Source: Planctomycetales bacterium
GTDB lineage: Bacteria; Planctomycetota; Planctomycetia; Planctomycetales; Planctomycetaceae
Reading direction: 5' to 3'
Assembly (NCBI GenBank): GCA_016235885.1
Contig: JACRIH010000379.1
Coordinates: 1 to 49,080, forward strand
DNA: 49,080 nucleotides
Shown here: piece by piece, positions 17,902-25,045 of the stretch
Numbering within the stretch: the stretch's first letter is position 1
Layout of the letters: each line of letters begins with the position of its first letter
Translations under genes and position numbers: made by a program
Notes under the pieces: generated by a model
What the model saw: only the letters and a program-made list of their open reading frames with translations
Databases searched by the model: none
What the model was told of the DNA's origin: nothing

Positions 17902-19308
17902 TTAGTAAAGCGCCCGCAACATGCCTTCTGCTTTGTGCAGCGTCTCTTCGTACTCGGCCTCGGGGCTGGATTGGGCGACGATTCCGCCGCCGACAGGGCA
18001 TTGAATCCAGCCGTTTCGAACCGTGAATGTGCGAATCAGAATGCTGCTGTCCATCCGCCCGTCGAACCCGACGTATGCCAGGCTGCCACAATATGGTCCG
18101 CGTGCGGTTGGTTCCAGTTCGGCGATGATCTCCATCGCCCGCACCTTCGGGGCACCCGTGATCGAACCGCCCGGAAACGTGGCCCGCAACAGATCCCAGG
18201 CATCGCGACCGGGTTCAAGCTGGCCGCGTATTTCCGACACGAGATGTTGCACAGTCTCGTAGGTTTCAACGTGGCACAGAGCCGGCACGCGGATTGATCC
18301 GGCCTGGCACACGCGCGACAAGTCGTTGCGGAGCAGATCGACAATCATCACGTTCTCCGCCTGATCCTTCTCGCTCTCGCGCAACTCGTCGCGGGAAAAA
18401 AGGTCGGCCTCGGGAACATGCCGCCGCCGCCGAGTTCCCTTGATCGGTCGTGTTTCAACCTCTCCCTCGTTCACTGAAAGAAATCGTTCCGGCGACGCGC
18501 TGGCGATCACCCAATCATCGTGCGAAAAATACCCCGCGAACGGAGCCGGATTGCGGCTCCGCAGTCGAGCGTACAGTTCGACGGGATCGCCCTGCGCGGG
18601 AAACAACAACCGCTGAGACAAATTCACCTGGAAGATGTCTCCCGCACGGATGTACTCGATCGCTTGTTCGATGGCTTGCAGGTAGCCGCCTCGCGAAAAG
18701 TTGCTGGTCAGTCCCGCAGGTCCGGGCGCGGGAAACTGTGGAGCCAGCCGTTCTGCCGGAACGACGGATGTTGACATGGGGGCGGCAGCACGTGTCGCGC
18801 CCGACAGTGCTTGACGAACGCTTTGCACTCGCCTTGCGGCGCGATCCGCTCGTCGAGCCGGATCGGATTCTGGTGCTCCCTGCGAAACAATCCACGCTCG
18901 CCGCGCAACGTGGTCCCATGCCAGAACCCAATCGTACAGTCCCAGTGCCAGCGCGGGGGTTTGGAATTCGTCACGGCTTGCCGTCGGGATGCGTTCCCAC
19001 GCCTGCCCGAGTTCGTACCCGAGCAGCCCCGCCGCTCCACCTTGAAACGGCGGCAAGCCGGCGACAGTCTCAGTCGGAAAATGGCTCAACTCGCGACGCA
19101 GTTCGACAAACGGATTACGACCGTGACTCGCTCGCGGCAATTCGACAAACCGGTACGGGTCGGCGGTCAGGAACGAATAGCGACCGACTGGCTCGCGTTG
19201 CAACGCACTGTCGAACAACAACACGTCCGGCCAGTTCGCGAATGCCCGCAAAGCGGCCACCACATCGGGGGCGGGAGTTTGTTCTTCAATGAGGGGCAGT
19301 TGAGGCAT
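17902..19308 (-). CDS. pabB: Aminodeoxychorismate synthase component I
   Basis: Converts chorismate and ammonia to 4-amino-4-deoxychorismate, the precursor of p-aminobenzoate. The 468-residue product has IFQVNLSQRLLFP, ETRPIKGTRRRR, DLLRNDLSRVC, FPGGSITGAPK and the C-terminal VGGGIVAQSSPEAEYEET. The Lys in PIKGT marks aminodeoxychorismate synthase; anthranilate synthase has Ala there. No fused PabC lyase is present. I use the ATG at 19306-19308 (MPQLPLIEE) because the eight residues upstream are encoded by the inverted repeat that precedes the gene. It lies between the DUF6513 gene and pabA on the same strand, which ties p-aminobenzoate supply to the pterin genes. Confidence 0.94.
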   Translation of the reverse strand: MPQLPLIEEQTPAPDVVAALRAFANWPDVLLFDSALQREPVGRYSFLTADPYRFVELPRASHGRNPFVELRRELSHFPTETVAGLPPFQGGAAGLLGYELGQAWERIPTASRDEFQTPALALGLYDWVLAWDHVARRAWIVSQGAPESDPARRADRAARRVQSVRQALSGATRAAAPMSTSVVPAERLAPQFPAPGPAGLTSNFSRGGYLQAIEQAIEYIRAGDIFQVNLSQRLLFPAQGDPVELYARLRSRNPAPFAGYFSHDDWVIASASPERFLSVNEGEVETRPIKGTRRRRHVPEADLFSRDELRESEKDQAENVMIVDLLRNDLSRVCQAGSIRVPALCHVETYETVQHLVSEIRGQLEPGRDAWDLLRATFPGGSITGAPKVRAMEIIAELEPTARGPYCGSLAYVGFDGRMDSSILIRTFTVRNGWIQCPVGGGIVAQSSPEAEYEETLHKAEGMLRALY

Positions 19309-19315
19309 CGCGTTT

Positions 19316-19386
19316 CGTAGTACGGAATTCATTCCGTTCTTCTCGGGACGGGACAGAAACGGAACGGAATGAATTCCGTTTTACGA
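19316..19386. repeat. Inverted repeat between the DUF6513 gene and pabB
   Basis: Arms of 25 bases (19316-19340 and 19362-19386) pair with two mismatches. The core ACGGAATTCATTCCGT is itself a palindrome. The TAA stop of the DUF6513 gene (19381-19383) lies in one arm, and pabB starts eight bases beyond the other. In the operon transcript it would fold as a stable hairpin and could tune downstream expression. Confidence 0.85.
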
Positions 19387-20784
19387 ACAGGATTCTATCT
19401 CGCCGCCCGCTGATTTCCTGCGGTCGTGAATACTGATCTCGGGACGGGTGAGGAACCCCCAGCTCAATGGTTCATCTTGTCGGTACACTTTGCCAAGCGT
19501 GAGTGCGGTGACTGCCTTGCACATTTCATAGCCAAGGTAAAACGCATGCGGTGCGTCGAGCGGTCCCGCCTGTTCGATCAGTGCAAACGGATCGGTCCCG
19601 TGCCAGTATCCGTCGCGGTTCATGAGATGAATCTCACCCCGCTCGGCGAAGATGCGAAAGTTCGGATCTTTGATCTGTTCGGCCAGTCCGGCGAGTTCCT
19701 GCTCGCTGAATGATGGCGATTTGGGATCGCGAAGCATCACCAGTCGCGAATCCACATGTTTCGGCAGGACATGGTTGTGGACGCTGTGCCATGTCAGACG
19801 CCGCGCGAGGTCGAATTCGCGGACGGCCGACCGGCACCAATTGATCACTTCGGTCGTCAGCACGCTGCGAATTCCGAGCTCCTGGCAAAACCCGGCCAGC
19901 AGCATGTTCACTCCCGCGCTGTCCACTTCGGTGAGTTCGGTCAGGTTGCCGATCCCCATCAGCATTTCGACATCCGGATACCGGCGGCGCACATCGAGGA
20001 ATCGTTCCAGCGATGCCGCGAAACCGAAGCCGATCGGCTCGACGACCGGGTCCACGCGAAACTTCGCGCCACGTTCGCGAAGGCAAGCGATTGTGTCATC
20101 CAAGCTGGCGAGGTCTCGCGGTGTGTCCGGGATCGCGACGAATTCGGCCGGCAGCGACGCGGCCCATTCGCGGTTGGTCCCGTTGCAACTCAGGACAAGT
20201 TCCGCGCCGGCGGCCACGGCGGTTTCAACTTCGATCCGGTCGAAGCTGTCGATCGACACACGCAATCCGGCGTCGCGAAGCTGGCGCGTGACGTCTCCGA
20301 CGCGGTGCCACGATTCACCCGGCACACAACCGAGGTCGATCACGTCGGCTCCGCTGGCCCGGAACGCTTCGGCCTGCCGCCTGATTTCCGCGTCGCTCAG
20401 CCGCGGAGCATGATTGATTTCCGCAAGGATTTCGATGTCGTACCGATCCAACGCCGGCTTCTCCTTCCGCAGTTTTCCGAAATACTCCGGCAGATCGTGC
20501 AGGTCTTTCGGTCCCCGCTCGAATCGGCAGCCGGACCACTGCGCCGCGAGTTGTTCGAGATCCCCCTGACACCAGCCGGGCAAAACGACGCGGTCGATCC
20601 CAACGACCGCTTCGTTCGGCAACCGCCGTCGCACGAGGTCCACATGCATGAGCGCGGCCACGCTGAGGCCGAGCACCGCGACGTCGTATTCAAAATCCGC
20701 ATGCCGGCTGAGTTCTTCCACCACGCGCCGCAAGGCGAATTCCGCCAGCCGGCCGGTCACGAAGAGAATGCGTTCGCGTGGCAT
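19381..20784 (-). CDS. DUF6513 / dihydropteroate synthase-like protein
   Basis: A 467-residue protein. Residues 1-110 (RILFVTGRLAEFALR, then PGWCQGDLEQL) match my recollection of DUF6513, which is found fused to pterin-binding domains. Residues 120-390 form a dihydropteroate-synthase-like TIM barrel (ILAEINHAPRLSD, SGADVIDLGCVPGESWHRVG, VSIDSFDR, VDPVVEPIGFGF, LMGIGNLTELTE). Proteins of this build occur in bacteria that use tetrahydromethanopterin for C1 transfer, including planctomycetes. The pterin-aryl condensation role is inferred. It is not a standard FolP: it lacks the short FolP length (about 280) and has the extra N-terminal domain. It is separated by nine bases from the upstream carbinolamine dehydratase gene. 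Confidence 0.86.
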   Translation of the reverse strand: MPRERILFVTGRLAEFALRRVVEELSRHADFEYDVAVLGLSVAALMHVDLVRRRLPNEAVVGIDRVVLPGWCQGDLEQLAAQWSGCRFERGPKDLHDLPEYFGKLRKEKPALDRYDIEILAEINHAPRLSDAEIRRQAEAFRASGADVIDLGCVPGESWHRVGDVTRQLRDAGLRVSIDSFDRIEVETAVAAGAELVLSCNGTNREWAASLPAEFVAIPDTPRDLASLDDTIACLRERGAKFRVDPVVEPIGFGFAASLERFLDVRRRYPDVEMLMGIGNLTELTEVDSAGVNMLLAGFCQELGIRSVLTTEVINWCRSAVREFDLARRLTWHSVHNHVLPKHVDSRLVMLRDPKSPSFSEQELAGLAEQIKDPNFRIFAERGEIHLMNRDGYWHGTDPFALIEQAGPLDAPHAFYLGYEMCKAVTALTLGKVYRQDEPLSWGFLTRPEISIHDRRKSAGGEIESCS

Positions 20785-20793
20785 GGCGACTTG

Positions 20794-21138
20794 TCAGTGG
20801 ACCCAGCGCTTGGGGTAACCGGTCAGCGGCGAACCGGCTTCGGGTTTCCACAACACGACCTCGTCGATTTTGCGAGCCAGCGTTGTGTCGTGCGTGGTGA
20901 TGGCCTTCACACGATGCGTTTGCAGCTTCACTGTGACTTGGGCGTAGCCGACGGAGAGGTCGGGATGATGTCCACTCGATTCGGCGATGTAGCCAATGGT
21001 GTTGACGAGCATCAGTGTGTGCGGCCAACCGGGTGTCGTGTACGTGCGTCGCAGCCAGCCGTCGCGCACTTCCCAACCGGATAGCGACTGGAGTTCGCGG
21101 CCGAGATCGTCGCCAGTCAGGATCACGTCGTCGGCCAT
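20794..21138 (-). CDS. Pterin-4a-carbinolamine dehydratase family protein
   Basis: A 114-residue protein of normal family length. It shows the PCD signature ESSGHHPDLSVGY with His57-His58-Pro59, then His75 and Asp84. The family dehydrates 4a-hydroxytetrahydropterins, acts as dimerisation cofactor in animals, and has relatives in molybdopterin and pterin pathways. No aromatic amino-acid hydroxylase is near. The genes on both sides are pterin-related (DUF6513-DHPS-like nine bases downstream, SDR 37 bases upstream), which suggests a role in a reduced-pterin cofactor rather than phenylalanine breakdown. Confidence 0.92.
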   Translation of the reverse strand: MADDVILTGDDLGRELQSLSGWEVRDGWLRRTYTTPGWPHTLMLVNTIGYIAESSGHHPDLSVGYAQVTVKLQTHRVKAITTHDTTLARKIDEVVLWKPEAGSPLTGYPKRWVH

Positions 21139-21175
21139 GAGGTACCTTGCGTTCGGAATCGACTTGCCACAATCG

Positions 21176-21946
21176 TCATCTCACCGCGCCACCATTCGCA
21201 CAGATCACCTGGCCGGTAATGTAACCGGCATCGGGGCTGACGAGAAACCTCGCCAGCCGGGCAATATCTTCCGGCATACCCCACCGCCCCAGCGGCGTTT
21301 CGCGGAGGACTCGCTGTTGCCACACGTCGCCCGCCTGTTCGCCCCACGCGGTCCGAATCCAACCCGGAGCAATGCAGTTCACTCGTACCTCGGGAGCCAG
21401 GCTCACGGAGAGCGATCGCGTGAAACCCATGATCGCGTTCTTTGCCGCCGCGAACAGTTCGCCGCTGTCCCCTTCCATCCCGCGATCGGCCTGATCCCAA
21501 CCGATGTTCAGAAGCACCCCATGGCCCGCAGCCTTCATTCTCGCCCCGAGCGACTTCGAGAGTTCCACTGTGCCGCGCACATCGATGGCCCACAGCTTGG
21601 CAAGCTTGTCCGAATAATTCCACTTCGCCGCCGGACTGGTCAGCAGGTCCACTCCGGCGTTGTTCACCAAAATGTCGAGGCCCTCCCCAGCGCTCCACGT
21701 CTCATTCGCAAACCGGGCCAGATCGTCCTCGCGTTCGAAATTGGCGGTGAGGAGAGAGGCTTGACGGCCGTGCTGGCGGATCAGTTCTACGGTCTGTATC
21801 ACGGCGGGTGATTCGGTCCGACCGTGAACGATTACTTCGGCCCCCGCCCGGGCGAGTTCCACCGCAATCGCTCGTCCGATCCCACTCGACGACCCGGTTA
21901 CAGCCGCCCGCAGTCCAACGAGGCTGGCAAATTCTAACGACGCCAC
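21176..21946 (-). CDS. SDR-family protein with altered catalytic residues
   Basis: A 256-residue Rossmann-fold protein of FabG-like build. The cofactor loop TGSSSGIG (17-24), NNAG (95-98) and the C-terminal GWIRTAWG, ITGQVICANGG are normal, and an Arg after strand 2 (VHGRT) suggests NADP(H). At the active site the usual YxxxK reads FAAAK (Phe165, Lys169), and the usual Ser position in LLNIGW is Gly-Trp. Both Ser and Tyr of the catalytic set are therefore missing. A GTG start (21944-21946) with AAGGGA about seven bases upstream is preferred to the longer TTG-started frame (to 22000). The gene leads the pterin operon; SDRs such as FolM and PTR1 reduce pterins, so a pterin ligand is plausible. 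Confidence 0.88.
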   Translation of the reverse strand: MASLEFASLVGLRAAVTGSSSGIGRAIAVELARAGAEVIVHGRTESPAVIQTVELIRQHGRQASLLTANFEREDDLARFANETWSAGEGLDILVNNAGVDLLTSPAAKWNYSDKLAKLWAIDVRGTVELSKSLGARMKAAGHGVLLNIGWDQADRGMEGDSGELFAAAKNAIMGFTRSLSVSLAPEVRVNCIAPGWIRTAWGEQAGDVWQQRVLRETPLGRWGMPEDIARLARFLVSPDAGYITGQVICANGGAVR

Positions 21947-22284
21947 AGCGGTTTCCCTTCTCAAAAGCTCGATTCCCAAATTCTCTGTTAGCTTCCACAA
22001 GATTGTTGACGATGCTGTTTCCGCTCGGCATAATACCGCCAGTCCTAGATCTGTTCCTAGGATGTCGCAGATTGACGAGCTGAATCACGTCTCAGAGAGT
22101 TCTTCTCTGGATCGACCCCAAGGGCGATGTGACTTTTCCCGAGTTAGTTTGTGCTCACGGATGTTGGTCCGTTTACATCCCGCCGATCCCGGTCCGGGCG
22201 GCTGGCTGAACTTCGGACAAGCGTGAACGAAGCTCTCTTCACTGCGCGGACTTTTCGTCACACGCCTGCATGGCAAGGAATCGT
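21947..22284. other. Divergent control region of the pterin operon and ArsR-type gene
   Basis: No gene is supported here. It holds a strong plus-strand promoter candidate at 22006-22034 and a small palindrome TCCTAG-ATCTGTT-CCTAGGA shortly after it. The transcript leader ahead of the regulator would be about 245 bases. A minus-strand promoter for the SDR gene is expected but not clear. Confidence 0.45.
22006..22034 (+). promoter_or_regulatory. Sigma70-type promoter, TTGACG-17-CATAAT
   Basis: The -35 box TTGACG (22006-22011) and -10 box CATAAT (22029-22034) are 17 bases apart, each differing from consensus at one position. It points toward the ArsR-type gene. This is the best promoter I can find in the window. 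Confidence 0.6.
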
Positions 22285-22698
22285 ATGATTGCGACACTTT
22301 CGGCACCGAAACGATCGGAAACCAGAACCAAAATGAAGCCTCGGAACGACATTCCGGAGTTGCCCGACCAGTTGGAAAAGGACATCGTTCAGGTGTTCAA
22401 ACTGTTGTCGGATGAGACGCGGTTACGAATTATGATGTACCTGCTCCGCGAGGGGGAACTGCATGTGACCGCGATGTGCGAGCGGCTGAAGCAGAGCCAA
22501 CCGGCGGTGAGTCACCACTTGGCGCTGCTCCGTGTTGCCGGCCTCATTGCCGCTCGCCGTGATGGTAAACACAATTTCTACTCGATCCGGACGAAACATT
22601 TTCGAGAACTGCTGACCGAAGTCTTCGCCAGCCTCGACCGGCGCGAGACGGATGAAATCCGGTTCGACGAATTCGTGTTGAGCCACTCGCCGAATTGA
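22285..22698 (+). CDS. ArsR-type winged-helix transcriptional regulator
   Basis: A 137-residue DNA-binding protein. The winged helix-turn-helix covers about residues 35-110: VFKLLSDETRLRIMMYLL, LHVTAMCERLKQSQPAVSHH (recognition helix) and LAARRDGKHNFYSI-like wing. The metal motif ELCVCDL of ArsR/SmtB is replaced by ELHVTAMCERL, with only one Cys, so it is probably not a thiolate metal sensor. The start ATG 22285 has AAGGAA four bases upstream; 22270 and 22333 are alternatives. Its targets are unknown; it lies between the pterin operon (divergent) and a glycosyltransferase (same strand). Confidence 0.88.
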   Translation: MIATLSAPKRSETRTKMKPRNDIPELPDQLEKDIVQVFKLLSDETRLRIMMYLLREGELHVTAMCERLKQSQPAVSHHLALLRVAGLIAARRDGKHNFYSIRTKHFRELLTEVFASLDRRETDEIRFDEFVLSHSPN

Positions 22699-22768
22699 TT
22701 CGACAGTCCTTGCCTTTCCGGGTGCGTGAATCGTACCGCCATCGACTGATTGACTTTGATTGACACTC

Positions 22769-22807
22769 CGAGCGAGTTCGGCCGTGTGCTTGCGGCCGAC
22801 TCGCTCG
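22769..22807 (+). terminator. Strong hairpin between the regulator and glycosyltransferase genes
   Basis: Arms CGAGCGAGTTCGGCCG (22769-22784) and CGGCCGACTCGCTCG (22793-22807) pair over 15 bases with one bulged T and an eight-base loop. It begins about 70 bases past the regulator stop. No T run follows, so a Rho-independent stop is uncertain; it could also be a control hairpin for the next gene. Confidence 0.5.
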
Positions 22808-22873
22808 TGTTGTTGAATGACCGCCGGTTCATCGGCAGTGTGAGGTCATTTTCTTCCATTCCAGCGAGTTCCT

Positions 22874-24526
22874 GTGTCATTCGCCCGCGAGGAAACAACG
22901 CCGCCCAGCACCCGACATTTCGGTCGCGTTGGCTTGCTCGTGCTGCTCGTCATTGCCATCGGAGCGCAGGCGTGGGAGGTTCGGTATCGGGGGATCAATC
23001 CGGATGAACTCGTCCACCTGCACACGGCGTTTTCGGTATCGACGGGCGATCTGATATACCGCGACTTCTTCGCGTACCACGGGCCCGGGTTGTCGTATTT
23101 TCTCCAGCCGCTGTTCTGGATTCTCGGGGCTGATCTGTCGGTTTTGTGGTGGGGGCGGGCGCTGAACTGGCTGCTCTCGGTCGCCGCCCTGGCGCTGACG
23201 TGGCGAATCGCTGAGCGGTTGACGGGATCTGGCGGTGGTTTGGCAGCGACAGTTCTGCTGGCGTGGACCACGATCTTTCACGGCAAGTCGATCGAACTGC
23301 GACCAGATGTTCCAGCGATGGTGTTGCTTGTTGCTGCCGTCTGGGGACTGGTGTCAGCGGGCGATTCGCTCGCGCTTCGACGCTGTCTGTTCGCCGGACT
23401 GCTGGCCGGATTCGCCATGCTGTGTACTCAAAAGTCCGTCGTTCCCGCTGCGGGATTGGTGCTCGCCGTGACTGTGACCGAGGGCCGCCGACGATGGATC
23501 GCCGGACTTGCTTCTGGATTCGTGCTCGGATGTGGCGTGCTGACGGCCTGGGGACTGGCGACCGCTTGGTTCGCGTTGCATCACGCGGCCGGCGACTTCC
23601 TGCATTCGACGCTGTATCAACTCGCGGTGATTCCCGTACGCAGCAGCCGCTGGGAACACCTGCGCCCGACGGTGTCGGCCGATCTGTCGGTGTGGGTTCT
23701 AGCAGGGTGGGAACTGTTCGACACGTGGCGAAATCGCCGCCAGCCGGAAACGTGGACTTCGGGTCGCGGCCTGATCGCTGTACTGACCGCGTGGTGTGTG
23801 TTCTCACTCGTGTGGGTCAAGGCCACGTATCCGCAGTTCTATCTGCTGTGGATGCCATTCGTCGCGATCCTAGCCGGGCGTCGCGCAGTGGCGTGGTATC
23901 AAGCGACCGGCCCACGAACGCTGCGAGAACGCTGGGTTTGGGGAATCGGCGTGGGTGGGCTGGCACTGTTGGAATTGCTGCTTGTCTCGCGAGGTCTCTG
24001 GCTTGGCCCGCGCGGGGCGTTCACGCATCTCGCCGAGTTGGGATTTCCGAAGGTGTACCTGGTACTGGGGGCGGTTGGCATCTGTGAATTGGCGGTCGTT
24101 GCGTGGGTGGCGATTGCTCGCGGCCAGCGTGAGAGCACTGTGACCGCGCTCATCGCCCTGGGGATGTTTTACGGAGCGTTTCGCCATCTCGACGGTCTGG
24201 CTTGGTCGAACTCAAGGCAGTTGACGATCATTCGTCGCCTGCACGAACTCGTCTTGCCTGACGGCCGAGTGTTGGACGGGTTCACCGGTCTGGCCGCCCT
24301 GCGTCGCCATGCCTACTACTTCTGCTGGATCAACGAGTACTCGGGAGCGTTGATGTCGCCCGAAGATCGCGACGAGCGGCTGCTGACAGTGATCCAGAAT
24401 TCGCCACCGGACGCGGTACTTTTCGACGAACACTTGCAGCGTTTGCCGGATTCTGTCACTCGCTGGATTCGTGAACACTACTACCCGGTGTACGATGAAG
24501 TGCCGCATTTGCTGAAACGTCGGTGA
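22874..24526 (+). CDS. Membrane glycosyltransferase, GT-C / GT39-like
   Basis: A 550-residue multi-spanning protein with about 10-12 hydrophobic helices and a soluble C-terminal tail of about 100 residues. The first outer loop has the acidic motif INPDELVHLH, followed by RDFFAYHGPGLSY, matching the Asp/Glu loop of GT-C transferases that use polyprenyl-phosphate sugars (PMT/ArnT class). It probably transfers a sugar to a lipid, protein or glycan on the outer face of the cytoplasmic membrane. The start is GTG (22874-22876) with a weak ribosome site. The stop overlaps the start of the next small gene (TGATG). Confidence 0.85.
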   Translation: MSFAREETTPPSTRHFGRVGLLVLLVIAIGAQAWEVRYRGINPDELVHLHTAFSVSTGDLIYRDFFAYHGPGLSYFLQPLFWILGADLSVLWWGRALNWLLSVAALALTWRIAERLTGSGGGLAATVLLAWTTIFHGKSIELRPDVPAMVLLVAAVWGLVSAGDSLALRRCLFAGLLAGFAMLCTQKSVVPAAGLVLAVTVTEGRRRWIAGLASGFVLGCGVLTAWGLATAWFALHHAAGDFLHSTLYQLAVIPVRSSRWEHLRPTVSADLSVWVLAGWELFDTWRNRRQPETWTSGRGLIAVLTAWCVFSLVWVKATYPQFYLLWMPFVAILAGRRAVAWYQATGPRTLRERWVWGIGVGGLALLELLLVSRGLWLGPRGAFTHLAELGFPKVYLVLGAVGICELAVVAWVAIARGQRESTVTALIALGMFYGAFRHLDGLAWSNSRQLTIIRRLHELVLPDGRVLDGFTGLAALRRHAYYFCWINEYSGALMSPEDRDERLLTVIQNSPPDAVLFDEHLQRLPDSVTRWIREHYYPVYDEVPHLLKRR

Positions 24527-24921
24527 TGAAGTCGCCAACGAATCGTCTTGGCATTGAAACCGTCGCCAACGAACTCGGCATCTCGCTTGCAGACACGTCA
24601 CGGACCCTTCAAAATGTCCGCCGACAGCAAACGAAACGAATCCTCTCTCCCTATGTAATCGAAGAGACTGACCGAACGATGGCCGAAGAAAGCTACGATC
24701 CGCGACGCGAAACGTTGGTGATGGAAACTCGGACCTTTTGGGATCCCGATGTCGGAAACCTGTCCGAACAGGACCGCACCTGGCTGTCGAAGGCGGTTCA
24801 CGCCTCGCCCGAAAGGGCCGCGAAGATCAGTTACGACCGGGGACACACCGGCTTCGCCCGGCAGATCACGGTGACGGTCGCCGACATCGAGCGGTTGTAC
24901 CGCGAGAAGATGTCGAGCTGA
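24526..24921 (+). CDS. Small protein of unknown function coupled to the glycosyltransferase
   Basis: I do not recognise this 131-residue protein. The ATG at 24526 overlaps the preceding TGA (TGATG), which suggests translational coupling; a GTG just before it (24523) and an ATG at 24679 are alternatives. The first 40 residues look helical and somewhat like a helix-turn-helix (LGIETVANELGISLADTSRT). The second half has ETRTFWDPDVGNLSEQDRTW and ends in a probable helix (VTVADIERLYREKM). No membrane segment or signal is present, so it is cytoplasmic. If the 24679 start is right, the product has 80 residues. Confidence 0.55.
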   Translation: MKSPTNRLGIETVANELGISLADTSRTLQNVRRQQTKRILSPYVIEETDRTMAEESYDPRRETLVMETRTFWDPDVGNLSEQDRTWLSKAVHASPERAAKISYDRGHTGFARQITVTVADIERLYREKMSS

Positions 24922-24964
24922 CGACGTCGTTTTTTCGCGTCGTCTGCGAAGTGCCATAACTTCC

Positions 24965-25013
24965 GTAGCCGAAGTCGTAAGACTTCAGTCCGAACTCCCA
25001 CGAGTTCGGCTAC
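24965..25013. repeat. Y-shaped palindrome of three nested stems
   Basis: An outer stem GTAGCC/GGCTAC (24965-24970 and 25008-25013) encloses two perfect hairpins: GAAGTC-GTAA-GACTTC (24971-24986) and CGAACTC-CCAC-GAGTTCG (about 24991-25008). It lies between the convergent small gene and nadE-like gene. It may end transcription from both sides. Confidence 0.75.
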
Positions 25014-25045
25014 ATCGGGAAGCCATCACGAACCCGTCGCGTACT

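Noticed and set aside
17902-19308. Anthranilate synthase component I (TrpE)
   Set aside because: The Lys in PIKGT and IFQVNLSQR are PabB features, and no trp gene is adjacent.
19306-19332. Longer PabB start inside the inverted repeat
   Set aside because: The added residues are encoded by the repeat arm and the family N-terminus begins at MPQLPLIEE.
24965-25013. Possible tRNA because of its multi-stem fold
   Set aside because: Only 49 bases, lacks the T-loop and anticodon-arm consensus and CCA end; the stems are perfect palindromes instead.
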